45,015 nt of DNA, from assembly GCA_937951345.1 (NCBI GenBank), contig CALFCF010000049.1, positions 1-45,015 of the forward strand. Direction: 5' to 3'. The notes beneath the pieces are model-generated. The model saw nothing but the letters and a program-made list of their open reading frames with translations, was not told where the DNA came from and made no database searches. Both the position numbers and the translations under genes were made by a program. Positions 1 to 8,266 of this stretch are shown piece after piece (the stretch's first letter is position 1; each line of letters starts with the position of its first letter). The stretch is from an uncultured Granulosicoccaceae bacterium. GTDB taxonomy: Bacteria; Pseudomonadota; Gammaproteobacteria; Granulosicoccales; Granulosicoccaceae.

Positions 1-180
1 ATGCAAATACACGAGCATTTTGAGTCAAATTTCAACGCCGCTATGACAACGCAGGTAATAAATCAGAGGTTCCCTAGGTAATTTCCAGTTAGAAAAGCAG
101 TGTTAGCGTCTCTGCGGGTATTCGCACACTGTTTTCTATTCACCCCCAGTGCCAGTCTACCGTCGCAGCTCACTCGATTG

Positions 181-279
181 AGCTCAACCCGTAGATTTCT
201 ACGAATTTCGCTGAATCGAGCGACCTGCTTAGGTAGCCAGACTCTGGTGGCGAACCCTTCATGACTAGAGCAGGCTAGC
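181..279 (+). repeat. Dispersed structured repeat, family A, copy 1
   Basis: Ninety-nine bases that recur almost unchanged at 10878-10976. Three short inverted repeats follow one another: CGTAG/CTACG (190-194 with 199-203), TCGCT/AGCGA (208-212 with 219-223) and CCAGA/TCTGG (237-241 with 243-247). Near identity over the whole length outside any gene, combined with hairpins, resembles REP/MITE-like intergenic elements. The family is not one I can name. Confidence 0.85.
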
Positions 280-494
280 ACCGCCTGAAATTGATTCAAA
301 AGCGTGATTACGAAAGGAGTAGTTGCAGAATTGTAAGCTGATAAATCTGTAGTCCGGATGATCTTTGTTCTCTCGAGCTGTAGTATGTGAGCGCGTATCG
401 GCAAAATAGCGAGCAAAATAGTTCGCACAGATTAGTCCACACAAACCGGCATCAAGCAGCACACTGCTGTTTGTTGCAACAAACGCAATCGCAA

Positions 495-667
495 GAAGCC
501 GTCTTAAAATTGAGATTGTGCGCTCAGGCAAGGCGTGTGGCGCTCGAGCAGCGTATTCACACGCAGTAAATGAGCAGCGTGGAACGGCACACAACGCAGG
601 ATCAGCGTGCCGGATTCGGCGTCCCCGACTAGGCGTCCCCGATCAATTTTGAGATGGCTTCTAGTTG
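495..667 (+). repeat. Dispersed structured repeat, family B, copy 1
   Basis: The first of three copies (others at 26747-26875 on the minus strand and 44865 to the window end). It folds as a nested hairpin: GCTCA 522-526 pairs with TGAGC 571-575, GCGTGTG 533-539 with CACACGC 558-564, and CGCT 541-544 with AGCG 550-553. A second hairpin pairs CGGCAC 585-590 with GTGCCG 607-612. Near its right end this copy has an internal partial duplication of GGCGTCCCCGA. It ends about 75 bases before the start of the lipoprotein gene. Confidence 0.85.
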
Positions 668-742
668 ATAAAAACAGTCTGTCTTTCGTTTCAGGCAGAA
701 AGTTTTGGCGGACCTCAACAGGGAAACTATCGGAGAAGTTTT

Positions 743-2191
743 ATGGCTGTCGTAAATATCTCTAAACGATGCAGCACCAAACGTTTTCTCACCAGACCCA
801 CAATTCCGAAAGTTACTGGGAGCTTTTTAGCTTGCGCTCTATTGGCAGCTTGCGGCGGTGGTGGTGGTAGCAGTGGTGAAAGCGGTGAAATGCAAACACT
901 TTCCTCGGAGGAAATAATCAACAGTGCCAGCGCCATTGTCGGTAGAAATTTTGACGCGACATTGTCAGGTGTTGACGGGACTTTAGGTTCTGATGATGAC
1001 GGCAATACGGATGGTTTTTCGGGTGCGAATGACGTTGTGCAGAATTTTGTTGGATCTTCTCTGGTGGTGGACGATGCCGGCGCCTCAAACACTATGCAAA
1101 GTGGTAACACGGTGCTGATCGATCCGGATGAGTCGCAACTCTGTCAAGAGGAACTTGCCGCTGAACTAGGCAATATGGATCTTGCGCGTTGCCAGGCTCT
1201 GATGCAGGACGTCACTGTACAAGTAACCTCTAACGATGGACAGAGCGGTACGGTAGCTTATCTGTTTCAGGATAGCCCGGTTCTAACCTTTGGGTATGGT
1301 GGTAATACAGATAGTGCTGCAATCAATCTGGGCGGTCTGAAATCACTAACCGATGCGAATGATGCACTTGATCCGAACATGGCGGGCGAGGTGAGCATGC
1401 CTGTAACAGTGCAGGGGGAAATAACGTTTTCTGCCACCACAACGGATGACACTCCTGACGAGGAAGCCGGCAGCGTGGTAATTGCCGTCACAAGCCCGAT
1501 CCAATTGGCCGATGTGGATACGTCCCTGTCACTGGGCAATGGCGAGCTGGTTCGCGTCATTGTTGATGCAGGCACTGGCGAAGGAACCTTTGGGTTCGAT
1601 CTGGGTGCTCTGTCGCTTACCGCACCATTTCAGGAAGAGGATGTGCTGGGTATCGATCTGGCGGGTTTCAGTGCAACGGCGAGTTTAAGCATGCCTCAGG
1701 ATGCCGATGGCCCGGAATTCTCGGTCAGCAACCTCGGCATAGGTAACGGGCCTTTTTTCATGCGCGTAAATTCAGTCGATATTTTACAACTGACTATGGA
1801 GACTTTCGGTTTCACCGTGTTCCCCGAAACAGAAGGTGTCAATGCGCAGGGTGATTTTGTATCACTGCCCACCGCTGTTCGTATTGACGGAAATATGGAT
1901 ATCGGAATTATGCTGAACAACGCAATCGGTTTTGATCCATTGCGTAGCGAAGCGTTTATGTTGATGGCGGCCGCGCAGGCGTCTTCGGGCACCTTATTGA
2001 CAGATTCTGATGATTTCCTGTCTGGCGAACGCTTTGGTGTTTTGCAGGGTGGACCACTCAGCCTACAGATAACCGAAACTGACGAAACCGGCAGCGTCCA
2101 GCAGGATGTCACGGTTAATCCGGGTGAATGTCTGGTTGATACTCCTGATGCAAACGGAAATAACTCGTTCTCATCAGATGCCTGTTTGTAA
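743..2191 (+). CDS. Surface lipoprotein of unknown function
   Basis: A 482-residue predicted lipoprotein. I chose the ATG at 743 because GGAG at 732-735 is well spaced before it. An in-frame upstream start (665) would put about 26 extra residues before the signal peptide. The basic N-terminus (KRCSTKR) is followed by a hydrophobic stretch and a lipobox LAAC with the lipidated Cys at residue 37, then a Gly/Ser linker. The mature part is acidic, with an Asp/Gly-rich stretch near residues 75-95 that resembles calcium-binding loops, and is otherwise beta-rich in appearance. Two cysteine pairs (one mid-protein, one at the C-terminus) could form disulfides. I recognise no family. It is likely anchored in the outer membrane. 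It stands alone between repeat B and a possible terminator at 2298-2316. Confidence 0.8.
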   Translation: MAVVNISKRCSTKRFLTRPTIPKVTGSFLACALLAACGGGGGSSGESGEMQTLSSEEIINSASAIVGRNFDATLSGVDGTLGSDDDGNTDGFSGANDVVQNFVGSSLVVDDAGASNTMQSGNTVLIDPDESQLCQEELAAELGNMDLARCQALMQDVTVQVTSNDGQSGTVAYLFQDSPVLTFGYGGNTDSAAINLGGLKSLTDANDALDPNMAGEVSMPVTVQGEITFSATTTDDTPDEEAGSVVIAVTSPIQLADVDTSLSLGNGELVRVIVDAGTGEGTFGFDLGALSLTAPFQEEDVLGIDLAGFSATASLSMPQDADGPEFSVSNLGIGNGPFFMRVNSVDILQLTMETFGFTVFPETEGVNAQGDFVSLPTAVRIDGNMDIGIMLNNAIGFDPLRSEAFMLMAAAQASSGTLLTDSDDFLSGERFGVLQGGPLSLQITETDETGSVQQDVTVNPGECLVDTPDANGNNSFSSDACL

Positions 2192-2262
2192 GATCAGAGG
2201 TTCCTAAGATATTGAGCGATTTAGTTTCTAAGTATTCTTTATTTTAGTCTTCTGTTATGCAG

Positions 2263-2310
2263 CCTGGTATTTGCTTAACCTGGTATTTGCTTAACTTGGT
2301 ATTTGCTTAA
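2263..2310 (+). repeat. Three tandem 16-bp repeats
   Basis: The unit CCTGGTATTTGCTTAA occurs at 2263-2278, 2279-2294 and, with one change (CTTGG), at 2295-2310. The array lies just downstream of the lipoprotein gene, and the last unit supplies the left arm of the hairpin at 2298-2316. Confidence 0.9.
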
Positions 2311-2316
2311 AATACC
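2298..2316 (+). terminator. Possible terminator hairpin after the lipoprotein gene
   Basis: GGTATTT (2298-2304), a 5-base loop and AAATACC (2310-2316) form a perfect 7-bp stem about 107 bases past the stop codon. The stem is AT-rich and the following sequence has only a short T run (CGTTTT), so termination is plausible but unproven. Confidence 0.4.
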
Positions 2317-2356
2317 GGGCTGTATTCGTTTTAAAGCGGCTATCTCGTGTACCAAT

Positions 2357-2650
2357 CTAGTCAGTGTGATTAGCCGTACTATTGACGATAGTATCAGCGG
2401 TAGTATCAGAACCTACCGGTTCATTGAATCCAAACCGTCTTATAAGCCGGGCAATATTGCCGACTATGCCCCGTCTGGTAAAGTTTTTTTGTAACGACTT
2501 CGAGGCGATATTATCAACGGGTTGCTGTCGTGCACTTGCAGCTTGCTCAATGTCGCGCCAGTCGATAACGCGCTCAGCACAGCCGCAGCAATCCCCTAGC
2601 GCCACACGCGTCAGGTAGAAATGTTCAAAAGATTTGCTGCTGGATTTCAT
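2357..2650 (-). CDS. Small hypothetical protein
   Basis: A 97-residue open frame on the minus strand in the gap between the lipoprotein and the dipeptidase-like gene. In its favour, its ATG (2648-2650) is preceded by AAGGA with an 8-base spacer, better than for many sure genes here. The product begins MKSSSKSFEHFYLTR, contains a Cys cluster DCCGCAE near residue 20 and is rich in Ala/Arg after that. I see no signal peptide or known domain. It could be a small regulator or a chance frame; without homologues the call stays tentative. Confidence 0.4.
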   Translation of the reverse strand: MKSSSKSFEHFYLTRVALGDCCGCAERVIDWRDIEQAASARQQPVDNIASKSLQKNFTRRGIVGNIARLIRRFGFNEPVGSDTTADTIVNSTANHTD

Positions 2651-2815
2651 AAGATATTTCCTTAGTCAGCTAATAGGCTGTCATGCAGGTTGGTTATTGG
2701 CGCTTCCGAGTAAATTCTATACGATAACTGGCATTCACATCTTTTGTAGCACTGGTGTATTCAAAATACGCTACCATTTCTGTCAAATAATAGTCTGCCG
2801 GAAAAGCACATCACT

Positions 2816-3787
2816 ATGCGTATCGATTGTCTGCAATATGCAAACTGGTCAAAAAAGATCTTCGAGCAAATGCGCGAAGGTAAAGTTGACGCCGTCCATG
2901 TAACCATTGCCTATCACGAGAACTTCCGTGAAACGGTACATAATTTTGAGCAATGGAACCGTTGGTTTGAACAATACCCCGAGTTGATTTGTAAAGGCAC
3001 TACGGCCGCGGATATAGATGCTGCCCGAGATGCCGGTCGTACTGCGGTGTTTTTTGGTTTTCAGAACCCCAGCCCGATTGAGGATGATATTGGTCTGGTC
3101 GAGATTGTTCATACGCTTGGTGCGCGATTCATGCAGTTGACGTACAACAATCAATCTTTACTTGCGACCGGGTGTTATGAATCAGAAGATACCGGCATTA
3201 CCCGTATGGGTAAACAGGTGATCAAAGAAATGAATCGCGTGGGCCTGGTGGTCGATATGAGCCACTCAGCCGATCGTTCCACCATTGAAGCGGCTGATGT
3301 CTCTGAGCGGCCCATTGTTGTTACTCATGCCAATCCGCACGCGTGGGCACCGGCGTTACGCAACAAAAAAGACTCGGTTATCCAGGCGATTGTCAACAGT
3401 GGAGGGATGCTTGGCTTTTCTCTTTACCCGCATCATTTAAAAGATAAAAGTGACTGCACACTGTCAGGTTTCTGTGAAATGGTGGCGCGAACCGCAGAAA
3501 AGTTTGGTGTGGAGCATATAGGATTGGGATCTGATCTGTGTCAGGATCAACCCGATAGTGTTGTTGAATGGATGCGTGTCGGTCGCTGGTCCAAAGAAAT
3601 GGACTACGGCGAAGGGTCGGCATCACAGCCCGGTTTCCCACCGATGCCGGATTGGTTCAAAGACAATAGGGATTTTGGCAACATCGAAACAGGATTGCGT
3701 GATGTTGGTATGCAGGATGAAGAAGTTGCGGCCGTTATGGGCGGTAACTGGTATCGTTTCTTTGAAACCAATTTCGTACCACGGTAG
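2816..3787 (+). CDS. Divergent M19 (membrane dipeptidase family) protein
   Basis: A 323-residue protein of the peptidase M19 / amidohydrolase fold, without signal peptide. The second-zinc histidines typical of the family are recognisable in DMSHSADRS (His150) and VTHANPHA (His171), and the active-site Asp in GLGSDL (Asp240). The N-terminal DGHxD metal motif is instead DCLQY (Leu6, Tyr8), and the bridging Glu is replaced by Gln83 in FFGFQNP. The binuclear zinc site of classical renal-dipeptidase relatives is therefore incomplete, so ordinary dipeptidase activity is doubtful. The rest is strongly M19-like, suggesting a conserved subfamily with altered chemistry and not decay. It leads a co-directional cluster with the unknown gene at 3904 and the DUF3726 gene at 5723. 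Confidence 0.85.
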   Translation: MRIDCLQYANWSKKIFEQMREGKVDAVHVTIAYHENFRETVHNFEQWNRWFEQYPELICKGTTAADIDAARDAGRTAVFFGFQNPSPIEDDIGLVEIVHTLGARFMQLTYNNQSLLATGCYESEDTGITRMGKQVIKEMNRVGLVVDMSHSADRSTIEAADVSERPIVVTHANPHAWAPALRNKKDSVIQAIVNSGGMLGFSLYPHHLKDKSDCTLSGFCEMVARTAEKFGVEHIGLGSDLCQDQPDSVVEWMRVGRWSKEMDYGEGSASQPGFPPMPDWFKDNRDFGNIETGLRDVGMQDEEVAAVMGGNWYRFFETNFVPR

Positions 3788-3903
3788 GCAGCGCAGGTAT
3801 GGTGGGCACTGGAGGTTTTGAGCACTGTGCGTAATCGCCGTATGTTATCTCTATCGTTATGGTTATCGTTATCGCCATTTTGCAACCGTAATACTAGTAC
3901 CGT

Positions 3904-5667
3904 ATGACAACATATTTACAAAAATCGGTAAGCGGTAAAACGATGGATTCTGATCCGGGGTCGACTGCGCCATCTGTACCCCGTCGGGATCCTGGTCAGA
4001 TTATGCGACTTGAGCGTCTCGGTTCATCGCATCAATCCCGCCTTAGCTTTATGCGTATTCTATTGCGGCGCATTGCGACAGAGCGCTGGCATTTCAGCAG
4101 ACCGGAATTTGCCATTGACGAGGCGTGCGTCGGGCATGCCGTTTACTCAGTGCGCACAGCAACACGCACGTATTCACTGGTAGCATTCTCTCACCAATTA
4201 GCTGACGAGATGCGTTCTGATCGTGTTATCGCGGAAGCCTGGGATGCGACCTTTGCGTTGTTTGATGGTGAGCCAACAGCTGCAGATGTAGAGCGGTTGC
4301 GAAACAATGTGCCAGTACAGGAATCCGGTCGCGTCTCCGAGACAGAATTAACCATGTCCCGTGCAAACAAGTCAGTACGTTTGTGGTCGCATGTGGTTGA
4401 ATCACTGGCCGCCGGACGGCAGCCGGAGCTTGAGCAGATTGAATCTGTTGGATATTTAATGCGAACAACTGCGGTTTACGGTTCCGGAAAATTCGGTGCA
4501 GCCGATCATGCAGTTATCGCTGAACGACCGGAAATGCAAACATCATTTCAGGCTGAGATGTTGACGGTATACCTTATTCGAACATTTGTACGAGACCTGG
4601 TAGAGCACGCAGCGCTTGTTGCGGGCGGAGATAAAGCGGCACGGCTTGAACCGGTAATTGCGCGCCAGCTTGGGATCGGTAATTCAACCGGACTGGGTAT
4701 GGCACCATTTATTATCAACCATCCGGTGTTATTTAATAATTGGTTGATGGCGCGCGAGGAAGCGATCTCGCGCGTTCGCTCGGTCGAAACTGCGAGCGAG
4801 TCTGCGCAGTCTTTGTTTCATGCTGTGTTGAGACGGGCTGTGCTGCTGATCGATAGTTGGTCTTCTGATCATCCTGTGCAGCAGAAAAAACTATCTAAGC
4901 TACGTGCTGACATTCAATCGTTGACGCAGCATGTTGATAGTGAACAACTGATGGGTGATTATCCATGGAACCGTCTGGTGGAATGGTCAGAAAATTCCTT
5001 GTCAGTGGAAGGCCAGGAACTCCTCACCTCGCTAATACTGGAACCATACCCGGATCTGGTTGACGGGCTTGCCAGTTGTATGGTCGATCCGGAAACGTTT
5101 AGTCGTCCGATTGACGGCCATATGCCATTGCATGAGCTAAAAACAATCATAGAGGATAGATACGACTGGACGCTCAATATCGACTGGCATGCAGATGAAC
5201 AGCACGCTCGCGCCTGGTATGTATCTGAGGAAAAACTGGAGCCGCGTCTCGGTGAGCGTTTCGAGGAACCTCTGGCTGAATATGAACTGGCACTGGCACC
5301 GGCGCGTGATGTCGCTAAAGCTTATCATCTGCTGTGCGAGTTCAGTAATACCGGTGCAAAGAATGGCTCGACAGCGGCTTTTCTGTTAGCTCATCCGGAA
5401 TGTCGACAAGCTGTTCAGCGCGTACAACTGAACCTCCACGCACCCTACGCGGAAATCCGTGACAACACGATTAGCGCGCAGCTGATGCCAATTGATATGT
5501 TACGTGCCAAGCTGGCTTTTTTCGGCGCAACGCGTTTTGATCCACGTTCTGACCGCTGGTTACGAATCAGCATGTTCGGAGGTGCGCCTTACCCGGACGA
5601 ATTCCACGATGTTTATGATGACTTGTGGGTCTATCCGTCATCAAAAACATCACACTCATTCCGTTAG
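3904..5667 (+). CDS. Conserved-looking hypothetical protein, cytoplasmic
   Basis: A 587-residue protein with no signal peptide or membrane segment. I do not recognise the family. It is mostly alpha-helical in composition, with an Arg-rich N-terminal part (RLSFMRILLRRIATERW near residue 50) and a central Gly-rich loop (GSGKFGAADHAVIAERP) that is not a P-loop. The C-terminal part contains many aromatic and acidic residues. The gene lies 116 bases after the M19-like gene and about 55 bases before the DUF3726 gene, all on the same strand, so the three probably act in one pathway. An alternative ATG at 3943 would shorten it by 13 residues. The gap before it (3854-3876) contains a short ATCGTTATG-type simple repeat. 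Confidence 0.8.
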   Translation: MTTYLQKSVSGKTMDSDPGSTAPSVPRRDPGQIMRLERLGSSHQSRLSFMRILLRRIATERWHFSRPEFAIDEACVGHAVYSVRTATRTYSLVAFSHQLADEMRSDRVIAEAWDATFALFDGEPTAADVERLRNNVPVQESGRVSETELTMSRANKSVRLWSHVVESLAAGRQPELEQIESVGYLMRTTAVYGSGKFGAADHAVIAERPEMQTSFQAEMLTVYLIRTFVRDLVEHAALVAGGDKAARLEPVIARQLGIGNSTGLGMAPFIINHPVLFNNWLMAREEAISRVRSVETASESAQSLFHAVLRRAVLLIDSWSSDHPVQQKKLSKLRADIQSLTQHVDSEQLMGDYPWNRLVEWSENSLSVEGQELLTSLILEPYPDLVDGLASCMVDPETFSRPIDGHMPLHELKTIIEDRYDWTLNIDWHADEQHARAWYVSEEKLEPRLGERFEEPLAEYELALAPARDVAKAYHLLCEFSNTGAKNGSTAAFLLAHPECRQAVQRVQLNLHAPYAEIRDNTISAQLMPIDMLRAKLAFFGATRFDPRSDRWLRISMFGGAPYPDEFHDVYDDLWVYPSSKTSHSFR

Positions 5668-5722
5668 TATAGTAATGTCGTCAGCTTGACGATGACGTCT
5701 GTCTCTTTCGTATTAATACTTG

Positions 5723-6484
5723 ATGGAATTTTCGCTTAACGAAATTGCTGCAACTACGCGTAAGGCGGTTCGTGGGGCTGGTTATCCCTGGGGTATTGCT
5801 GATGAAGCTGCTGCTAATCAATACTGGATGGCGAGTTATCGATTAAACGGATGTCCGCGGTTAGTTCAGGTTCTACAGCAGCTAAATGGTGTTGATCACA
5901 AGGACTATTCACCCGACTGTCAGGACTTGCACTGGCGGTCATCCGGCAAATACCTTTGCCCGTTGATTACATCCTGCGCGTTGACCGATCGGGTAAAAAT
6001 GCTATCTGAAAATTCTACCTTAACAATTGCAAATGTTGCCGAACCACTGCTGTTGATCAAATCTGTTTTTTATCTTGCAAGCTTCACCGCAAGTGTGAGC
6101 ATGCGCTGGTCAGATTGTTTACTGGTTACCGACGGCAAGGTTATAAAAGGGTCCGGTTCGTTCAGGAATTACCTGATACCCGGGTCTGGATCGGCCAATA
6201 AATCGCTCAACGGTAAGTGCGAGAAAACGAAAACCCGGTCAGCATCAGATCTGTTTGAGGTCGCTGATGTAACACTCTGTATGTTTGATGTATCAGATAC
6301 AGCGACTAATGCAAAGCCGTCATTGTCTGATGTCGAACTAACTCTTAACGAACGCAGTACGCGAGCCCATGTGGATTTCACAGACTGGCAGGCATTGGAT
6401 AAGTTTGCCAACCGAACCTACGCGCCTGCAACAGAAGAGTCACGTTTGAAGGGCGCGGGTAGTAATCTGTCTGATAATGACTGA
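5723..6484 (+). CDS. DUF3726 domain-containing protein
   Basis: A 253-residue protein. Its N-terminus, EFSLNEIAATTRKAVRGAG followed by YPWGIADEA, matches what I know of the DUF3726 family, whose function is unknown. No signal peptide or membrane segment is apparent. A TTG at 5720 lies directly before the ATG at 5723; I use the ATG. It is the third gene of the M19-like/unknown/DUF3726 group, and a small bulged inverted repeat (GTCGTCA...TGACGATGAC, 5677-5696) sits in the gap before it. By association it may work on the same small-molecule substrate as the dipeptidase-like enzyme. Confidence 0.75.
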   Translation: MEFSLNEIAATTRKAVRGAGYPWGIADEAAANQYWMASYRLNGCPRLVQVLQQLNGVDHKDYSPDCQDLHWRSSGKYLCPLITSCALTDRVKMLSENSTLTIANVAEPLLLIKSVFYLASFTASVSMRWSDCLLVTDGKVIKGSGSFRNYLIPGSGSANKSLNGKCEKTKTRSASDLFEVADVTLCMFDVSDTATNAKPSLSDVELTLNERSTRAHVDFTDWQALDKFANRTYAPATEESRLKGAGSNLSDND

Positions 6485-6517
6485 ATCAGGGGCTTGATGA
6501 TTCTATATGCTTGTTCT

Positions 6518-6916
6518 TTAACCTTTAGAAAATTGTTTTAGCGACCTTAGAAACAAACCGAGTCCGCCAAAGCACAGAACGAAGATGACAATGAGGTCAA
6601 ATGCTGTCATTGCTCTGAAGGTAAAGTTGACCGACGCAATTACACCGAAAATCAAGGCGATGAGACTACCAGCAGCCAGAATCCAGCCGAGGAGATTCTT
6701 TGCGTTATAGAAAATCATGCAAACGCCAAAGATGAATGGGATCATAACCATGCCACTGGTTATATTGAAGCCGCGTAACGAATATAGACCGTATCCTAGC
6801 CCGAAACCTGAGCGTACGACGATAGCGTTTAGCAAAAGGTAAAAACCACCGCACATCATAACAAGCCCTACCAGAAACAGCGTTTGTCCACCATCTGTAC
6901 CACCTGCGCCTCTCAT
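6518..6916 (-). CDS. Small integral membrane protein, unknown
   Basis: A 132-residue protein with four likely transmembrane helices, approximately residues 12-30, 50-69, 75-94 and 104-123, and a Gly-rich N-terminus. A short basic tail (RSLKQFSKG) follows the last helix. I recognise no family. It converges on the DUF3726 gene and lies 65 bases downstream of the aldo/keto reductase on the opposite side, so it is probably transcribed alone. Confidence 0.7.
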   Translation of the reverse strand: MRGAGGTDGGQTLFLVGLVMMCGGFYLLLNAIVVRSGFGLGYGLYSLRGFNITSGMVMIPFIFGVCMIFYNAKNLLGWILAAGSLIALIFGVIASVNFTFRAMTAFDLIVIFVLCFGGLGLFLRSLKQFSKG

Positions 6917-6981
6917 ATTTTATCTCTACTTAAATAGCTGTTGTTTGCCTGCAATCAGGAATTCAGATTCATTGATTGTGC

Positions 6982-8028
6982 CTACATCGGTACCGGATAG
7001 CGACGATAAATATCTGCAATATCGTTACGAACCTGTTCATTTAGTTTGCAGTCAGCTGCGCCCAGATTGACGCTTAATTGTTTTATCGTGGTAGCACCAA
7101 CTATAGTTGAAGCCATAAATGGCCTGTCAATGCAAAATGCCAGTGCCAACTGGCTAGGTGGAATATTGTGCTCATCGGCCACTGCCAGATAGGCTTCAAG
7201 GGCAGGGGATGAATATTCACTTAATCGACCGTTGAGTGTGTCATTCAACGTGCGTCGGGATCCTTCCGGAATATTTCCGTCACGGTATTTGCCGCTCAGC
7301 AAACCGGCTGCAAGTGGTGAGAATGCCAGCAAACCGACCTGTTCATGATGCGAAAGCTCAGCAAGATCAAGATCGAAAAGGCGGTTCAACAGATTGTATT
7401 CATTCTGTATCGAGACGACACGTGGCAGATTTTTCTCTTCGGCTATACGTAAAAACTGCATAGTCCCCCAACTGCTTTCGTTTGACAGACCGATAGTGCG
7501 AATCTTTCCCTGGTCGATGTGTCCCTGTAAGGCGGTAAGGACCTCTTCGATATGTTCCAGTGTCTCGGCAGTGTCCTGCCCGGTCGGGTCGTATGTGAAA
7601 TTCTGTCGGAAGTGGTACGAACCTCTGTTTGGCCAGTGCAATTGATACAGGTCGATACAATCGGTTTGTAATCGTCGTAAACTACTCTCAAGCGACAACT
7701 GAATTTTTTCAGTACAGATTTTCATACCGCCGTGGATGTACGATTGATTGCCAACACCGGTGACCTTCGTAGCAATCATCATCTTGCGACTTTGCCCGCC
7801 TTTTTTCAGCCAGGTTCCAATATATTCTTCCGTTCGACCTTGTGTGTCGGCGCCCAGCGGTGTTGTTGGGTACATCTCTGCCGTGTCAATCAGGTTAACC
7901 CCGTGTTCGATCGCCAGATCAATCTGAGCGTGTGCCTCCTGTTCAGTGTTCTGTGTACCCCATGTCATAGAGCCGAGGCAGATCGCACTGACTTCAATAT
8001 CGGTTCTGCCTAGCCTGTTGTACTTCAT
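6982..8028 (-). CDS. Aldo/keto reductase, Tas type
   Basis: An NADP-dependent oxidoreductase of the aldo/keto reductase superfamily, closest to the Tas subgroup. The start MKYNRLGRTDIEVSAICLGS is the classical beginning of these enzymes. Further family marks are NLIDTAEMYP (catalytic Asp and Tyr), IATKV (catalytic Lys), DLYQLHWP (catalytic His), IGLSNES and the C-terminal cofactor loop around STIVGATT. I chose the start at 8028, which aligns with E. coli Tas, over an upstream TTG at 8091 or the ATG at 8034. The length, about 348 residues, is normal. The physiological substrate cannot be inferred. Confidence 0.9.
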   Translation of the reverse strand: MKYNRLGRTDIEVSAICLGSMTWGTQNTEQEAHAQIDLAIEHGVNLIDTAEMYPTTPLGADTQGRTEEYIGTWLKKGGQSRKMMIATKVTGVGNQSYIHGGMKICTEKIQLSLESSLRRLQTDCIDLYQLHWPNRGSYHFRQNFTYDPTGQDTAETLEHIEEVLTALQGHIDQGKIRTIGLSNESSWGTMQFLRIAEEKNLPRVVSIQNEYNLLNRLFDLDLAELSHHEQVGLLAFSPLAAGLLSGKYRDGNIPEGSRRTLNDTLNGRLSEYSSPALEAYLAVADEHNIPPSQLALAFCIDRPFMASTIVGATTIKQLSVNLGAADCKLNEQVRNDIADIYRRYPVPM

Positions 8029-8266
8029 TGCCATGATTTCTGTGCCCGGTGCCGTGGCTGATAGTTGTTGTTTTGCTTCATAATGTACCAAGATGCGTCA
8101 TGATTCACAAAACCGCCGGCAGAAACGAGCTGCGGTTCCGGTATTTCGGAGATTGGCGGTTTACTCTGCAAGCACTTAAAAAACGCGACTGTCACGAATG
8201 GGTTTAGGGTAACTAGCTTATTCCTCTTCCGGCAGACAAAAAATAATAATAACTCGCGGAGCCTTT

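Larger units (their letters stand above)
1..742. other. Non-coding leader region with two structured repeats
   Basis: I see no convincing gene here: the open frames lack ribosome-binding sites and recognisable domains, and several cross the repeats. The segment holds repeat A copy 1 (181-279) and repeat B copy 1 (495-667). A 12-base string, ATCAGAGGTTCC, at 62-73 recurs at 2193-2204 just past the lipoprotein gene. Bases 280-494 show nothing I can name. The region looks like an accessory junction, not a decayed gene. Confidence 0.6.

Noticed and set aside
265-594. A minus-strand open frame with the peptide RAPHALPERTISI, echoed by frames in the other family B copies (26673-26933 plus, 44807-45004 minus).
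   Set aside because: The shared peptide arises because the frames cross the same repeat. Conservation follows the hairpins and breaks at indels outside a short stretch; no ribosome-binding site or domain. I treat it as a repeat, not a protein family.
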